Source: JAAFIP01 sp043721235
GTDB taxonomy: Bacteria > Pseudomonadota > Gammaproteobacteria > Burkholderiales > Burkholderiaceae_C
Assembly (NCBI GenBank): GCA_043721235.1
Contig: JAYSRE010000194.1
Location: forward strand, 1-7,888
Length of the DNA stretch: 7,888 nucleotides
Direction: 5' to 3'
Position numbers and translations under genes: made by a program. Numbering within the stretch: the stretch's first letter is position 1; every line of letters begins with the position of its first letter. Shown piece by piece: positions 1 to 5,675 of this stretch. The notes under the pieces were generated by a model that was given only the letters and a program-made list of their open reading frames with translations, had not been told where the DNA came from and searched no databases.

Positions 1-997
1 CAGTAATCGTAGTGGTTACAGATGCGGCGGTGGCGGCAGGCGCTGCTTTGCCCGCAGCGCGCACACCCACCACAATGCCCAGAGTTACCAGTGCCAGGCC
101 GGCCGCTAGGTTCCAGTACAGCGGCTCGTTCAAAAAGACCACCGCTCCCAGCGCCGACAGGCCAGGCACCAGCGCCGTCAGCATGGTGGTGCGAACCGGG
201 CCAAAATACTCGACCATTTTGGTAAACGTGATGCCTGAAATCACCACTGAACCACCGCCTTGCCATACGGCCTGGAAAATAATCTCGCCCCAGGGCGCAG
301 TGGCCAGTTTGCTGTGCAGCACGCCGGTGCCCACCAACAGCGCATACACCGGAATATAGGCCAGCACACACAGCACTATCACTGCAATGGTGGCCGGTAC
401 CGCGCCTAGCGCATGCTTGCGGCACGTTACCGCATAAAAAGCCCAGCAAGTCGATGCGCAGACAAACAATACATCGCCCTTCCATACCTGACTAACACCC
501 CGTGCACTGAAAGCCGCTTCAAACAGCGAAACCCCACCCACCAGCAGCGCCCCACCCACTATCATTGCCAGGCCCGTGATGCGGCCCCGGCTTAAATGCT
601 CGTTCAAAAGCCACACCGAAAACAAGGCCGTAGACAGCGGCAACATGCCCGGCAGCAGCACCGACCCGTGCGCGGCAGGCGCGTACACAAAGGCACTGTA
701 GGCCAACATTGCATAGGCCAAGCCGCCAAAGGTGCCTACCAGCAGCGTAGTGCGGCGCGGCAGCGGCGACAGGCCCAGCCAAGTGCCCTGCCCCTGCCCG
801 TTAGCGCGCATGGTGCGCACCTTCCAGTAGCCCCAAGGCAGCAGCACCAGAGCAGCACCCACAAAACGGCACAGCACAATGTCCAGCGGACTCAAGCTGC
901 GCAGCGCCATGTAACGGGCCACCACAATAAACGAAGTCCAAATTAAAATAGTGACCACTGCGGCGGCGATGCCGATGGTTTTGGGAGAAAAGCGCAT
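1..997 (-). CDS. EamA/DMT-family permease, 3' end outside window
   Basis: This is an inner-membrane transporter of the drug/metabolite (10-TMS, two EamA repeats) superfamily. Members export amino acids, metabolites or toxic compounds; the substrate cannot be read here. Translating from the ATG at 997-995 gives 332 codons without a stop up to the window edge. The protein starts MRFSPKTIGIAAAVVTILIW, which is a short basic N-terminus running into the first helix. The first EamA repeat spans about residues 10-150 and includes the typical repeat-end features LLNEHLSRG and GLAMIVGGALLVGG. The second starts near residue 174 and ends with VVFLNEPLYWNLAAGLALV, the family's 'F..E......GA.LI..G' signature. 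The visible length already covers the usual 290-310 residues, so little is missing. It is divergent from the 7TM receptor gene. There is no Shine-Dalgarno before the ATG; see the promoter entry for possible leaderless expression. Confidence 0.9.
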   Translation of the reverse strand, partial: MRFSPKTIGIAAAVVTILIWTSFIVVARYMALRSLSPLDIVLCRFVGAALVLLPWGYWKVRTMRANGQGQGTWLGLSPLPRRTTLLVGTFGGLAYAMLAYSAFVYAPAAHGSVLLPGMLPLSTALFSVWLLNEHLSRGRITGLAMIVGGALLVGGVSLFEAAFSARGVSQVWKGDVLFVCASTCWAFYAVTCRKHALGAVPATIAVIVLCVLAYIPVYALLVGTGVLHSKLATAPWGEIIFQAVWQGGGSVVISGITFTKMVEYFGPVRTTMLTALVPGLSALGAVVFLNEPLYWNLAAGLALVTLGIVVGVRAAGKAAPAATAASVTTTIT

Positions 998-1146
998 AGC
1001 CAGATTATCGCGGCTTAGGCGCAGTGCAAGGCAGCCGTCGTTAATCCACCCATAAGTGTGACAAATCGCGCAACTGGGCTGGATTCTTCCCTGCCGGTAC
1101 AGCAATTGTGCTCGCTAGGCGCCAAAGTACGTTAAAAGATGTACTA
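998..1146. other. Divergent intergenic region, permease / 7TM receptor
   Basis: This region separates two divergent genes. Its left part holds the permease promoter candidate. Its right part (from about 1126) becomes strikingly AT-rich compared with its surroundings and carries a small dyad, AGTAC (1126-1130) and GTACT (1141-1145), ten bases apart, which could be an operator. I see no strong -35/-10 pair for the rightward gene. The AT-rich character continues to about 1200, inside the upstream part of the annotated receptor gene, and may mean that the true start lies at 1201. Confidence 0.4.
1002..1029 (-). promoter_or_regulatory. Candidate sigma70 promoter of the EamA permease
   Basis: On the minus strand TTGCAC (1029-1024) and TAATCT (1007-1002) are separated by 16 bases, a good match to the -35 and -10 consensus. 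Only four bases (GGCT) separate the -10 from the permease ATG at 997. Transcription would therefore begin at or within a few bases of the start codon and give a leaderless message, which fits the absence of a ribosome binding site. This is a prediction from spacing alone. Confidence 0.45.
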
Positions 1147-3033
1147 ATGCACACAATAAGTGCATTACGATATTTAAAATTAATAACAACAGGAATAGTT
1201 TTGCGCGTTTACTGGTTAATTCTTGGATGGCTTACCCTAGCTGCACTGCATATACATATGCCTGCGCAGGCGCAGGCGTTTGACCGTTTAAATGACCAAA
1301 GCCCCCAGCCCGTGCTTGCAGCGCCGCTGGAGTGGTTGGCGCTGCCTGCCACTACAGGCGGCCTGCCCAATGCCTTTGTCGCAGGCACGCAAGCAGGGTC
1401 TTTTCAGACCTACACACCCAGCACGGTACTGCCCACCACCGAAAACCAAGATGCGTGGGCCAGGTTTACCCTGGCAGCCACCAGCAAACCGCAGGTGTGG
1501 TTCGTGCGCATGGCACGCGTGGGGGTCAATAGGGTCAGTGTTTTCAGCCAAGATGCCCAAACCGGCTGGAACGTGCAGTCAGCAGGTACTTTAATAGCAC
1601 CCGCCCACTGGGCGCTGCGCACCCGCACGCCTGCATTTGAACTGCAAAGCGCCACCACAGAGCGCACTTACTACCTCCGTTTTGAGCACCACAGCCCGCT
1701 GTCTGAGCGGCCCATGCTGCTCACGGCGGTTAACTATATGGAAGGCGCTTCGTTCATGAGCATGATCACGGGTGGTGTTTTGGGTGTCGCCGCGCTGTTA
1801 TTGGTACTGTGCCTTGCCGCCAGTGTGCTGGGGCAAAATAAGTTGTTTCTTTGGTTGGGCCTTTGGGTGCTGGCGCTGCTGCTGACGCAGCTCATATGGC
1901 TGGGCTTTGGCGGCTGGCACCTGTGGCCGCACAGCGCCTACATCAATGTGGTCATGACATGGGTCGCACCTTTGCTGTCTGTAGCTGCAGGCAGCTGGTT
2001 TTGCGCCCAGGCCAGCTACGCGCGGGACAGCCACCGCTTTCTGTACTGGTTGTTGGTTGGCGTAGCGCTGGGTTGCTTGCTGGTAGCAGGACTGGTAGGG
2101 GCGATTTTTAACATGCTGCCGCGCAGCCTGCTCAACGCCTGGGCTGCATTCAGCGTGGCGGCTATTTTAGGCAGCTTGGGCTGGCTAGCTTACCGCGGCC
2201 AGCGCTGGAACCTGTGGCTGTTAGGCGGCTGCCTGCTTATCAGCATCGCCGCTATTGTCAGGCTGACATTTAACTACGGGCTGGTAGCGCACTTGGAAAC
2301 CGCCCAAACCATCGGTATTATTCTGGTCTACGTTGGCATGCTGTGGTTGCTATTGGCATTGGTCTGGCGCAGCCGAGAGGCTCTTTTAGAACAAGAGCGC
2401 TCGGCCGTAGTGACCAGCCATGACGCTGATACCGGCTTAGCGCTACCGCAAGTTGCCCTGCTGCGCCTGCCTAAAATGCTGCTGCGGGCCAACCGATTTT
2501 CTAGCGGCTGTGGTGTGCTGCTGCTGCGCTGGCAAGCAGCAGAAAGTCTGTCGGGCCTAGCGCACACCCAGCAGCGCGCTGCTGTGCTCAAGCGCTTGGG
2601 CACTATCCTGCGCCGCGCCATCCGCGAAGTAGATACCGCCGTGCGCTACGAAAACGACCATTTTTTAATTTTGGTAGAAGGCCCTGTCAGCCGCGACGCT
2701 TTGACCGTGCTGTCATCGCGTATTTTGGCCGCCTGCCTGCACGCAGCCAGAAACGCCAAAACCCCTGATGCCTTCAACCAGCACGTGGCCATTTGGCAAG
2801 GTGCAGCGTCAAACAGCACGGCCGACGAGGTGATGGAGTTGCTTAAAGCACGCCTTAACCAAATGTCACAAGGCACCCAGCGCAGGGTGCAGTTTGTGGA
2901 CACGTCAGACAGTGTGCCCAGTTTTAACCCTGGACAAACTGCGGCACAGCGTAAAGCAGAGCTGCTGGGCAAAATAGACGCGGTGCACGCAGCTGTGCGC
3001 CAAGACCTGCCCACGGAGCCAGCCAAGATGTAG
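1147..3033 (+). CDS. 7TMR-DISM membrane receptor with degenerate GGDEF domain
   Basis: This is a membrane signalling protein of 628 residues from ATG 1147. A signal peptide ends near AQAQA, followed by a beta-rich periplasmic domain (about 50-195) like 7TMR-DISMED2 with the 'YYLRFEHHSPL' ending. Seven membrane helices (about 204-411, 7TMR-DISM_7TM) follow, then a cytosolic GGDEF-like domain (about 426-585). That domain begins DADTGLALPQ, which mirrors the usual 'D.LTGL.NR'. The signature is ENDHF at 502-506 instead of GGDEF, so cyclase activity is not expected. An RxxD (R493-D496) sits exactly five residues before the signature, the position of the c-di-GMP inhibitory site. The family senses periplasmic ligands, often carbohydrates, but no ligand can be named here. 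The start is uncertain: GTG 1108 and ATG 1147 lack a Shine-Dalgarno, whereas TTG 1201 has AGGA six bases upstream and gives a compact signal peptide. Confidence 0.85.
   Translation: MHTISALRYLKLITTGIVLRVYWLILGWLTLAALHIHMPAQAQAFDRLNDQSPQPVLAAPLEWLALPATTGGLPNAFVAGTQAGSFQTYTPSTVLPTTENQDAWARFTLAATSKPQVWFVRMARVGVNRVSVFSQDAQTGWNVQSAGTLIAPAHWALRTRTPAFELQSATTERTYYLRFEHHSPLSERPMLLTAVNYMEGASFMSMITGGVLGVAALLLVLCLAASVLGQNKLFLWLGLWVLALLLTQLIWLGFGGWHLWPHSAYINVVMTWVAPLLSVAAGSWFCAQASYARDSHRFLYWLLVGVALGCLLVAGLVGAIFNMLPRSLLNAWAAFSVAAILGSLGWLAYRGQRWNLWLLGGCLLISIAAIVRLTFNYGLVAHLETAQTIGIILVYVGMLWLLLALVWRSREALLEQERSAVVTSHDADTGLALPQVALLRLPKMLLRANRFSSGCGVLLLRWQAAESLSGLAHTQQRAAVLKRLGTILRRAIREVDTAVRYENDHFLILVEGPVSRDALTVLSSRILAACLHAARNAKTPDAFNQHVAIWQGAASNSTADEVMELLKARLNQMSQGTQRRVQFVDTSDSVPSFNPGQTAAQRKAELLGKIDAVHAAVRQDLPTEPAKM
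1191..1203 (+). promoter_or_regulatory. RBS-like AGGA before an alternative TTG start of the 7TM receptor
   Basis: AGGA at 1191-1194 lies six bases before an in-frame TTG at 1201. Translation from there gives MRVYWLILGWLTLAALH followed by the AQAQA cleavage site, a classic short signal peptide. The 1108-1200 stretch uses AT-rich codons that are rare elsewhere in the window (ATA, TTA, CGA, AGG), which suggests untranslated leader rather than coding DNA. Confidence 0.4.
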
Positions 3034-3059
3034 TCTTAGCATAGCGGGCTAGATTTTTT
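3034..3059 (+). terminator. Possible intrinsic terminator after the 7TM receptor
   Basis: Directly after the receptor stop codon, TCTTAGC (3034-3040) can pair with GCTAGA (3048-3053), with one bulged T, around a seven-base loop. Six T residues (3054-3059) follow. The stem is short and not GC-rich, so this is a modest candidate, but the position and the T-run fit. Confidence 0.4.
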
Positions 3060-3076
3060 AGTGTTTCTACGCTATC

Positions 3077-3119
3077 GCCCAAGTAAATTGGTCATTAGTA
3101 GCTATCAAATTAATATTTT
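3077..3119 (+). repeat. 43-bp intergenic repeat, copy A
   Basis: GCCCAAGTA at 3077-3085 and GCTATCAAATTAATATTTT at 3101-3119 are separated by 15 bases. The same two blocks, with the same spacing and orientation, recur at 5119-5161 with one mismatch in the second block. The 15-base middle is not conserved. The copy lies between the receptor and VOC genes. AT-rich GCTATCAAATTAATA-type intergenic repeats are, from general recollection, common in Comamonadaceae genomes, but I could not search for this one. Confidence 0.6.
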
Positions 3120-3142
3120 CTGCAGTTTGGTTACGGTTTGGC

Positions 3143-3172
3143 TTGCGCAACTTAAGCGCTTTGGTTTACTAT
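3143..3172 (+). promoter_or_regulatory. Candidate promoter of the VOC gene
   Basis: TTGCGC (3143-3148) and TACTAT (3167-3172) are spaced by 18 bases and each match four of six consensus positions. A start point near 3179 would leave the upstream in-frame ATG at 3171 out of the transcript, which supports translation from 3207. Confidence 0.4.
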
Positions 3173-3206
3173 GCACGCCTTACTCTTTTCTTATCGAAAG
3201 ACGGCC

Positions 3207-3599
3207 ATGATGAAACTAGGTTACACCATAGTCTATGTGCCCAACGTAGCTGCGTCTATCGCGTTTTATGGGCTGGCCTTCGGTCTGCAGCGCGGCTTTG
3301 TGCACGATGGGGGCGACTACGGCGAGCTGGTAACTGGCGAGACCACGCTGTCGTTTGCAGCGCACAGCCTGGGCCACAGCAATTTACCCGCTGGCTATGT
3401 AGAGGCCAGCGCCTCGCCCCAGCCGCTGGGCATGGAGATTGCGCTGGTAACTGACGATGTACCCGCTGCGCACGCCAAGGCACTGGCTGCAGGCGCTACC
3501 GAGCTTAAAGCGCCTACCCTCAAGCCTTGGGGCCAAACGGTGTCTTACCTGCGCTGCCCAGACGGCAGCCTGGTGGAGCTGTGCACACCGGTGGGGTAG
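3207..3599 (+). CDS. VOC (glyoxalase/bleomycin-resistance fold) family protein
   Basis: This is a 130-residue cytosolic protein of the vicinal-oxygen-chelate superfamily. It starts MMKLGYTIVYVPNVAASIAFY, the standard first beta strand and helix of the fold ('..Y....V.D...A..FY...LGF'). Two beta-alpha-beta-beta-beta modules are visible: residues 4-66 and 75-128. The second includes GMEIALVTDDVPAAHAKALAAGA and ends PDGSLVELCTP. Glu77 and Glu124 are in positions that often bind the metal in active members; the first-module ligand is less clear (Tyr6 or Thr7 replaces the usual His). The reaction is therefore not predictable, and it could equally be a binding or resistance protein. An upstream in-frame ATG (3171) is rejected because the extra residues do not belong to the fold and would overlap the -10 candidate. 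GAAAG six bases before 3207 is a weak ribosome binding site. Confidence 0.9.
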   Translation: MMKLGYTIVYVPNVAASIAFYGLAFGLQRGFVHDGGDYGELVTGETTLSFAAHSLGHSNLPAGYVEASASPQPLGMEIALVTDDVPAAHAKALAAGATELKAPTLKPWGQTVSYLRCPDGSLVELCTPVG

Positions 3600-3602
3600 G
3601 CG

Positions 3603-3620
3603 AAGGCCTGCTCAGGGCTT
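3603..3620. terminator. Hairpin between convergent genes, weak terminator candidate
   Basis: AAGGCCTG and CAGGGCTT form an 8-bp stem with one G-G mismatch just after the VOC stop codon. Its right end touches the stop codon of the convergent 44-residue gene. The nominal loop is only two bases and the following T-run is weak (ATTT), so this is a low-confidence terminator for the rightward gene. Confidence 0.3.
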
Positions 3621-3753
3621 ATTTCAACGGATTGGCCAGTGCAAACCACAGACCAATACCGGTAGCGGTGATGCCAATGCCCAGACACGAACCGATAGCA
3701 CCCATGCCGATCATGTGGCCTACGGCCAAGGGGAGAGGGTTGATACTTTGCAT
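3619..3753 (-). CDS. Small glycine-rich single-helix membrane protein (44 aa)
   Basis: A 44-residue reading frame runs from ATG 3753-3751 to TAA 3621-3619. The sequence opens MQSINPLPLAVGHMIGMGAI, continues through a glycine-rich hydrophobic stretch with repeated small-residue spacing (GMGAIG, GIGITATGIG) and closes WFALANPLK. One membrane helix covers about residues 12-38. The glycine pattern recalls packing helices such as those of F-type ATPase subunit c, but one helix and no carboxylate argue against a real relationship. AGAGAG (3765-3760) stands six bases before the ATG as a ribosome binding site. The gene follows the DUF2834-like gene by 37 bp on the same strand, so they are probably co-transcribed. 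I do not recognise a family. The ribosome site, spacing and G/C third positions argue that it is real. Confidence 0.6.
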   Translation of the reverse strand: MQSINPLPLAVGHMIGMGAIGSCLGIGITATGIGLWFALANPLK

Positions 3754-3790
3754 AAGGTACTCTCTTTTTTGATAAGGATGGTGTGCAAGC

Positions 3791-4084
3791 TCACCACGCT
3801 TTTTGCTTGGACTTGCGGGTCACTAAATACAGCAACGGGCCAAACGAGCCGGCCACCAGCGACAGCGCAAGCCAAGGCCACACATTGCGGCCAGTAGCTT
3901 TAGCTTCGTGCCACATCCACAGCATGGCCAGCGACACGGCTATCACCAAATCGGCCAGCACTTGGCCTGCGCCGAAAGTTTTAAAGTGTGGCGCGAAGAG
4001 GCCCCAGTAGCCGTGCTGCCACAGCGCTACGGCGCTTAATGCGCCAAACAAAATCAAAATGATGGTCAATATTACGCGTTGCAT
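3791..4084 (-). CDS. DUF2834-like three-helix membrane protein
   Basis: This is a 97-residue inner-membrane protein of unknown function. It has three hydrophobic segments: residues 4-22, about 41-60 and about 69-89. The C-terminal tail is basic (TRKSKQKAW). The second half reads FGAGQVLADLVIAVSLAMLW, then a polar WHEAKATGRNVWPW turn and SFGPLLYLV. This matches my memory of DUF2834 proteins, which carry a 'D...A......W...EAR..G...WPW.......GS.GPLLYL' pattern. Translation starts at ATG 4084-4082, with AGGA (4094-4091) six bases upstream, the best ribosome binding site in this half of the window. It is first of a probable two-gene unit with the 44-residue protein and is divergent from the XRE/MmyB regulator. 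Family assignment is by pattern only. Confidence 0.75.
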   Translation of the reverse strand: MQRVILTIILILFGALSAVALWQHGYWGLFAPHFKTFGAGQVLADLVIAVSLAMLWMWHEAKATGRNVWPWLALSLVAGSFGPLLYLVTRKSKQKAW

Positions 4085-4111
4085 ACCAAGTCCTTTAATG
4101 GGTTGGCGTTC

Positions 4112-4140
4112 AGTATCTGGTGCTTACGTCATGCGCGCAA
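4112..4140 (-). promoter_or_regulatory. Candidate sigma70 promoter of the DUF2834-like gene pair
   Basis: On the minus strand TTGCGC (4140-4135) and GATACT (4117-4112) are 17 bases apart, each matching four of six consensus positions. The start point would be near 4105, about 20 bases before the ATG at 4084 and leaving room for the AGGA ribosome site. Confidence 0.5.
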
Positions 4141-4156
4141 TTACCTGTGAGGTCAT
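4140..4156. promoter_or_regulatory. 17-bp dyad, candidate operator of the XRE/MmyB regulator
   Basis: The sequence ATTACCTGTGAGGTCAT is an imperfect palindrome: six of seven arm positions pair around a three-base centre, with ACCT/AGGT perfect. It abuts the -35 of the leftward promoter candidate and lies 33 bases before the regulator's ATG. A perfect 8-bp palindrome, TGCGCGCA, sits next to it at 4132-4139 inside the promoter spacer. Autoregulation and control of the divergent pair is the natural inference; the dyad itself is seen directly. Confidence 0.4.
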
Positions 4157-4189
4157 TGAATCTGCGCAGGCCTATGGTTCAATCCAAGC

Positions 4190-5007
4190 ATGAATGTGCT
4201 CACCCATACCTTGCCCATCACCTTGCAGCAGGCGCGCAAGGCCAAACGCTTAAGCCAGCTGGAGCTGTCGATGCGCCTACTGGTGTCGCAGCGGCATGTG
4301 AGCTTTGTAGAAAGCGGCCGCGCCAAGCCCAGCCGAGAATTGTTGATGGCTTGGCTGCACGAGCTAGACGCGCCGCTGGTGGTGCGCAACGCTGCCATGC
4401 TGCAGGCAGGCTATGCGCCGGCATACAGCGCAGCGCCGCTGGGCGACCCCAATTTAGCGCAGGCTAACAACGCGCTGGTACAGCTGATCAAGGTGCACAA
4501 TCCGCAGCCTGCGCTCGTATTGGATGCGCAGTGGAATGTGCTGCACTGGAACAATGGCGGCAAATGGCTGGCCAGCACGTTGGTGCCGTGGGCTGCAGAC
4601 GTGCTGAGCGCACAAACCGCCAGCAGCCCACCGATCAACCTGCTGGACATGCTGGCGCACCCGAAGGCTTTTGCAAAACCATGCTGAACCTGGCCGAAGT
4701 AGGCCCCGCACTGCTGGCGCATTTGCGAGATGATGCGTCGGTACAACCCGCGCTCACGCCGAAGATCGAGGCGTTTGCCAAGTTGCTGCGTGACCGCATA
4801 GGTGGCCAAAATCCCTACGCCACGTGGCATGGCCAAGCGGCACCGGTGTTGACATCGCGCTTTGCCACAGCGCATGGCGAGCTGGCGTTTTTTAGCATGT
4901 TTACCACCTTTGGCACGCCCCAAGACATCACGCTGGCGTCGCTGCGGGTAGAGCATATGTTTGCGGCCGATGCGGCTACGTTGGCGGTGTTGAAGTCGTG
5001 TGTGTAA
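4190..5007 (+). pseudogene. XRE-family regulator with MmyB-like ligand-binding domain, frameshifted
   Basis: This is a DNA-binding transcriptional regulator. Residues about 11-60 form an XRE helix-turn-helix (ARKAKRLSQLELSMRL, then SQRHVSFVESGRAKPSR). The remainder is a MmyB-like ligand-binding domain containing NLLDMLAHPK and, near the end, FGTPQDITLASLRVEHMFAAD, which corresponds to the family's 'GT..D.TL.EL..E.F.P.D'. The reading frame that starts at ATG 4190 stops at 4687 after 165 residues. The rest of the domain continues, well conserved, in the next frame from about 4666 to TAA 5007. One missing base between 4664 and 4681 explains this; an A lost from AAAA at 4675-4678 would restore HPKAFAKTMLNL. 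The repaired product is 272 residues, normal for the family. Family members usually regulate neighbouring, often divergent, genes. True mutation, sequencing error and recoding remain possible. The ribosome site is weak. Confidence 0.85.
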
Positions 5008-5167
5008 CCCCAAGCCGCATCAGCGCGCGTTCCAAAACAGCGCTCCCAAATAACAGAACATAGAAAACATAAGACAAATCACTCAAAGCAGAGCGTTTAC
5101 CAGTCAAAATGGCCTACTGCCCAAGTATTTATTGATTATTGTGCTATGAAATTAATATTTTTACTGG
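5008..5167. other. AT-rich intergenic region between regulator and DUF3237 gene ends
   Basis: This region lies between two convergent genes. Near its left end AGCGC (5021-5025 area) and GCGCT can form a small hairpin without a T-run. From 5100 it becomes AT-rich. CCAGTCAAAA (5100-5109) and TTTTTACTGG (5158-5167) are near-perfect inverted repeats that bound a 68-bp segment containing repeat copy B. No coding sequence is apparent. The long loop makes this an unlikely intrinsic terminator. Confidence 0.45.
5119..5161 (+). repeat. 43-bp intergenic repeat, copy B
   Basis: GCCCAAGTA (5119-5127) and GCTATGAAATTAATATTTT (5143-5161) have the same 15-base spacing and orientation as copy A at 3077-3119; the second block differs at one base (G for C). 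The spacer sequence differs. This copy is enclosed by the CCAGT/ACTGG inverted repeat at 5100-5167, which copy A lacks. Confidence 0.6.
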
Positions 5168-5641
5168 CTACATCACTTCATAAAAACGCATCTCCACCCG
5201 ATCAGGGTAGCGCGCCCCAGTGCCTATAAAAATACTTTGCGTCATCCAGTGCAGGGACGGGCTTTCTACCTCGAAGCTGGGCACACAGCGAAAGTACACG
5301 CGCTCGGGCGGCACGGCCTCGCCACGTACCAGCTTGGCCATGTCATCCGCGCTGCCTCGGCGCAAGGCGCGGTTGTGCACATACACATGTGAGCCATCGT
5401 CTAACCGCAGCACATAGCGTGCATCCAGCTCGGCCGTAGTGTCGCTCAGCACCAGCTGAAAATCTGCGCCGCCGGGCAGCACCGCACCGCGCAGGGTGCC
5501 GCGCACCGTGCCGCCAGTAATGGGGATGACACGGCGCATGCCTTGCGAACGCACGCCCTGCACATGGCCGGCATCCAGGGGTTTAGCGACAAACACCGTC
5601 AGGTCGCACAGATGGTTCAGGGTAGGTGCTAGAAGTGACAT
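5168..5641 (-). CDS. DUF3237 (UPF0311) family protein
   Basis: This is a 157-residue soluble protein of the DUF3237/UPF0311 family, whose function is not established. The family signatures are present in order: IPITGGTVRG (39-48), LPGGADFQL (55-63), ELDARYVL (71-78), the 'DDG..VYV.NR' segment (81-91, then ALRRG), VYFRCVPSFE in the last third and GTGARYPDRVEMRFY near the end. The length is normal for the family. A longer in-frame frame reaches back to 5767, but those residues run over the start of the opposite synthetase gene and do not resemble the family, so ATG 5641-5639 is chosen. No clear ribosome site precedes it. The gene is divergent from the acetoacetyl-CoA synthetase with only 34 bp between start codons. 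No signal peptide or membrane helix is seen. Confidence 0.92.
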   Translation of the reverse strand: MSLLAPTLNHLCDLTVFVAKPLDAGHVQGVRSQGMRRVIPITGGTVRGTLRGAVLPGGADFQLVLSDTTAELDARYVLRLDDGSHVYVHNRALRRGSADDMAKLVRGEAVPPERVYFRCVPSFEVESPSLHWMTQSIFIGTGARYPDRVEMRFYEVM

Positions 5642-5657
5642 GGCGGGCGCGCTTTCT

Positions 5658-5662
5658 GGAGG
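5658..5662 (+). promoter_or_regulatory. Ribosome binding site GGAGG of the acetoacetyl-CoA synthetase
   Basis: A perfect GGAGG followed by T lies 13 bases before the chosen ATG (5676), longer than the usual 5-9. An in-frame CTG at 5670 is seven bases away and an ATT at 5667 four bases away. Either the spacing is simply loose or initiation occurs at a non-ATG codon two residues earlier. Confidence 0.5.
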
Positions 5663-5675
5663 TAACATTCTGGCT

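Noticed and set aside
12..946. Plus-strand frames of 60-116 codons opposite the permease
   Set aside because: All are shadows of the minus-strand EamA gene, which is continuous and has clear family sequence.
3619..3753. Homology of the 44-residue protein to ATP synthase subunit c
   Set aside because: The glycine spacing is similar, but there is only one helix and no conserved membrane carboxylate.
3457..3897. 146-codon plus-strand frame across the VOC gene end
   Set aside because: It is out of frame with the VOC gene and antisense to two minus-strand membrane-protein genes; no recognisable features.
4669..4681. Programmed -1 frameshift at a canonical slippery heptamer
   Set aside because: Neither the T-run nor the A-run fits X-XXY-YYZ in the zero frame, and no clear stimulatory stem-loop or internal Shine-Dalgarno was seen; only a simple A_AAA slip remains possible.
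4411..5013. 200-codon minus-strand frame opposite the regulator
   Set aside because: It is antisense to the conserved HTH/MmyB gene, and its product is low-complexity (Arg, Gln, Cys, His rich) with no family features.
5100..5167. 68-bp element with CCAGT/ACTGG inverted ends as a miniature transposon
   Set aside because: The ends are only about ten bases with a bulge, no target-site duplication is seen, and the repeat copy at 3077 lacks these ends.
5496..5675. In-frame 60-codon extension of the synthetase upstream of ATG 5676
   Set aside because: It is antisense to the conserved DUF3237 gene and the residues do not resemble acetoacetyl-CoA synthetases; GGAGG at 5658 marks a start close to 5676.
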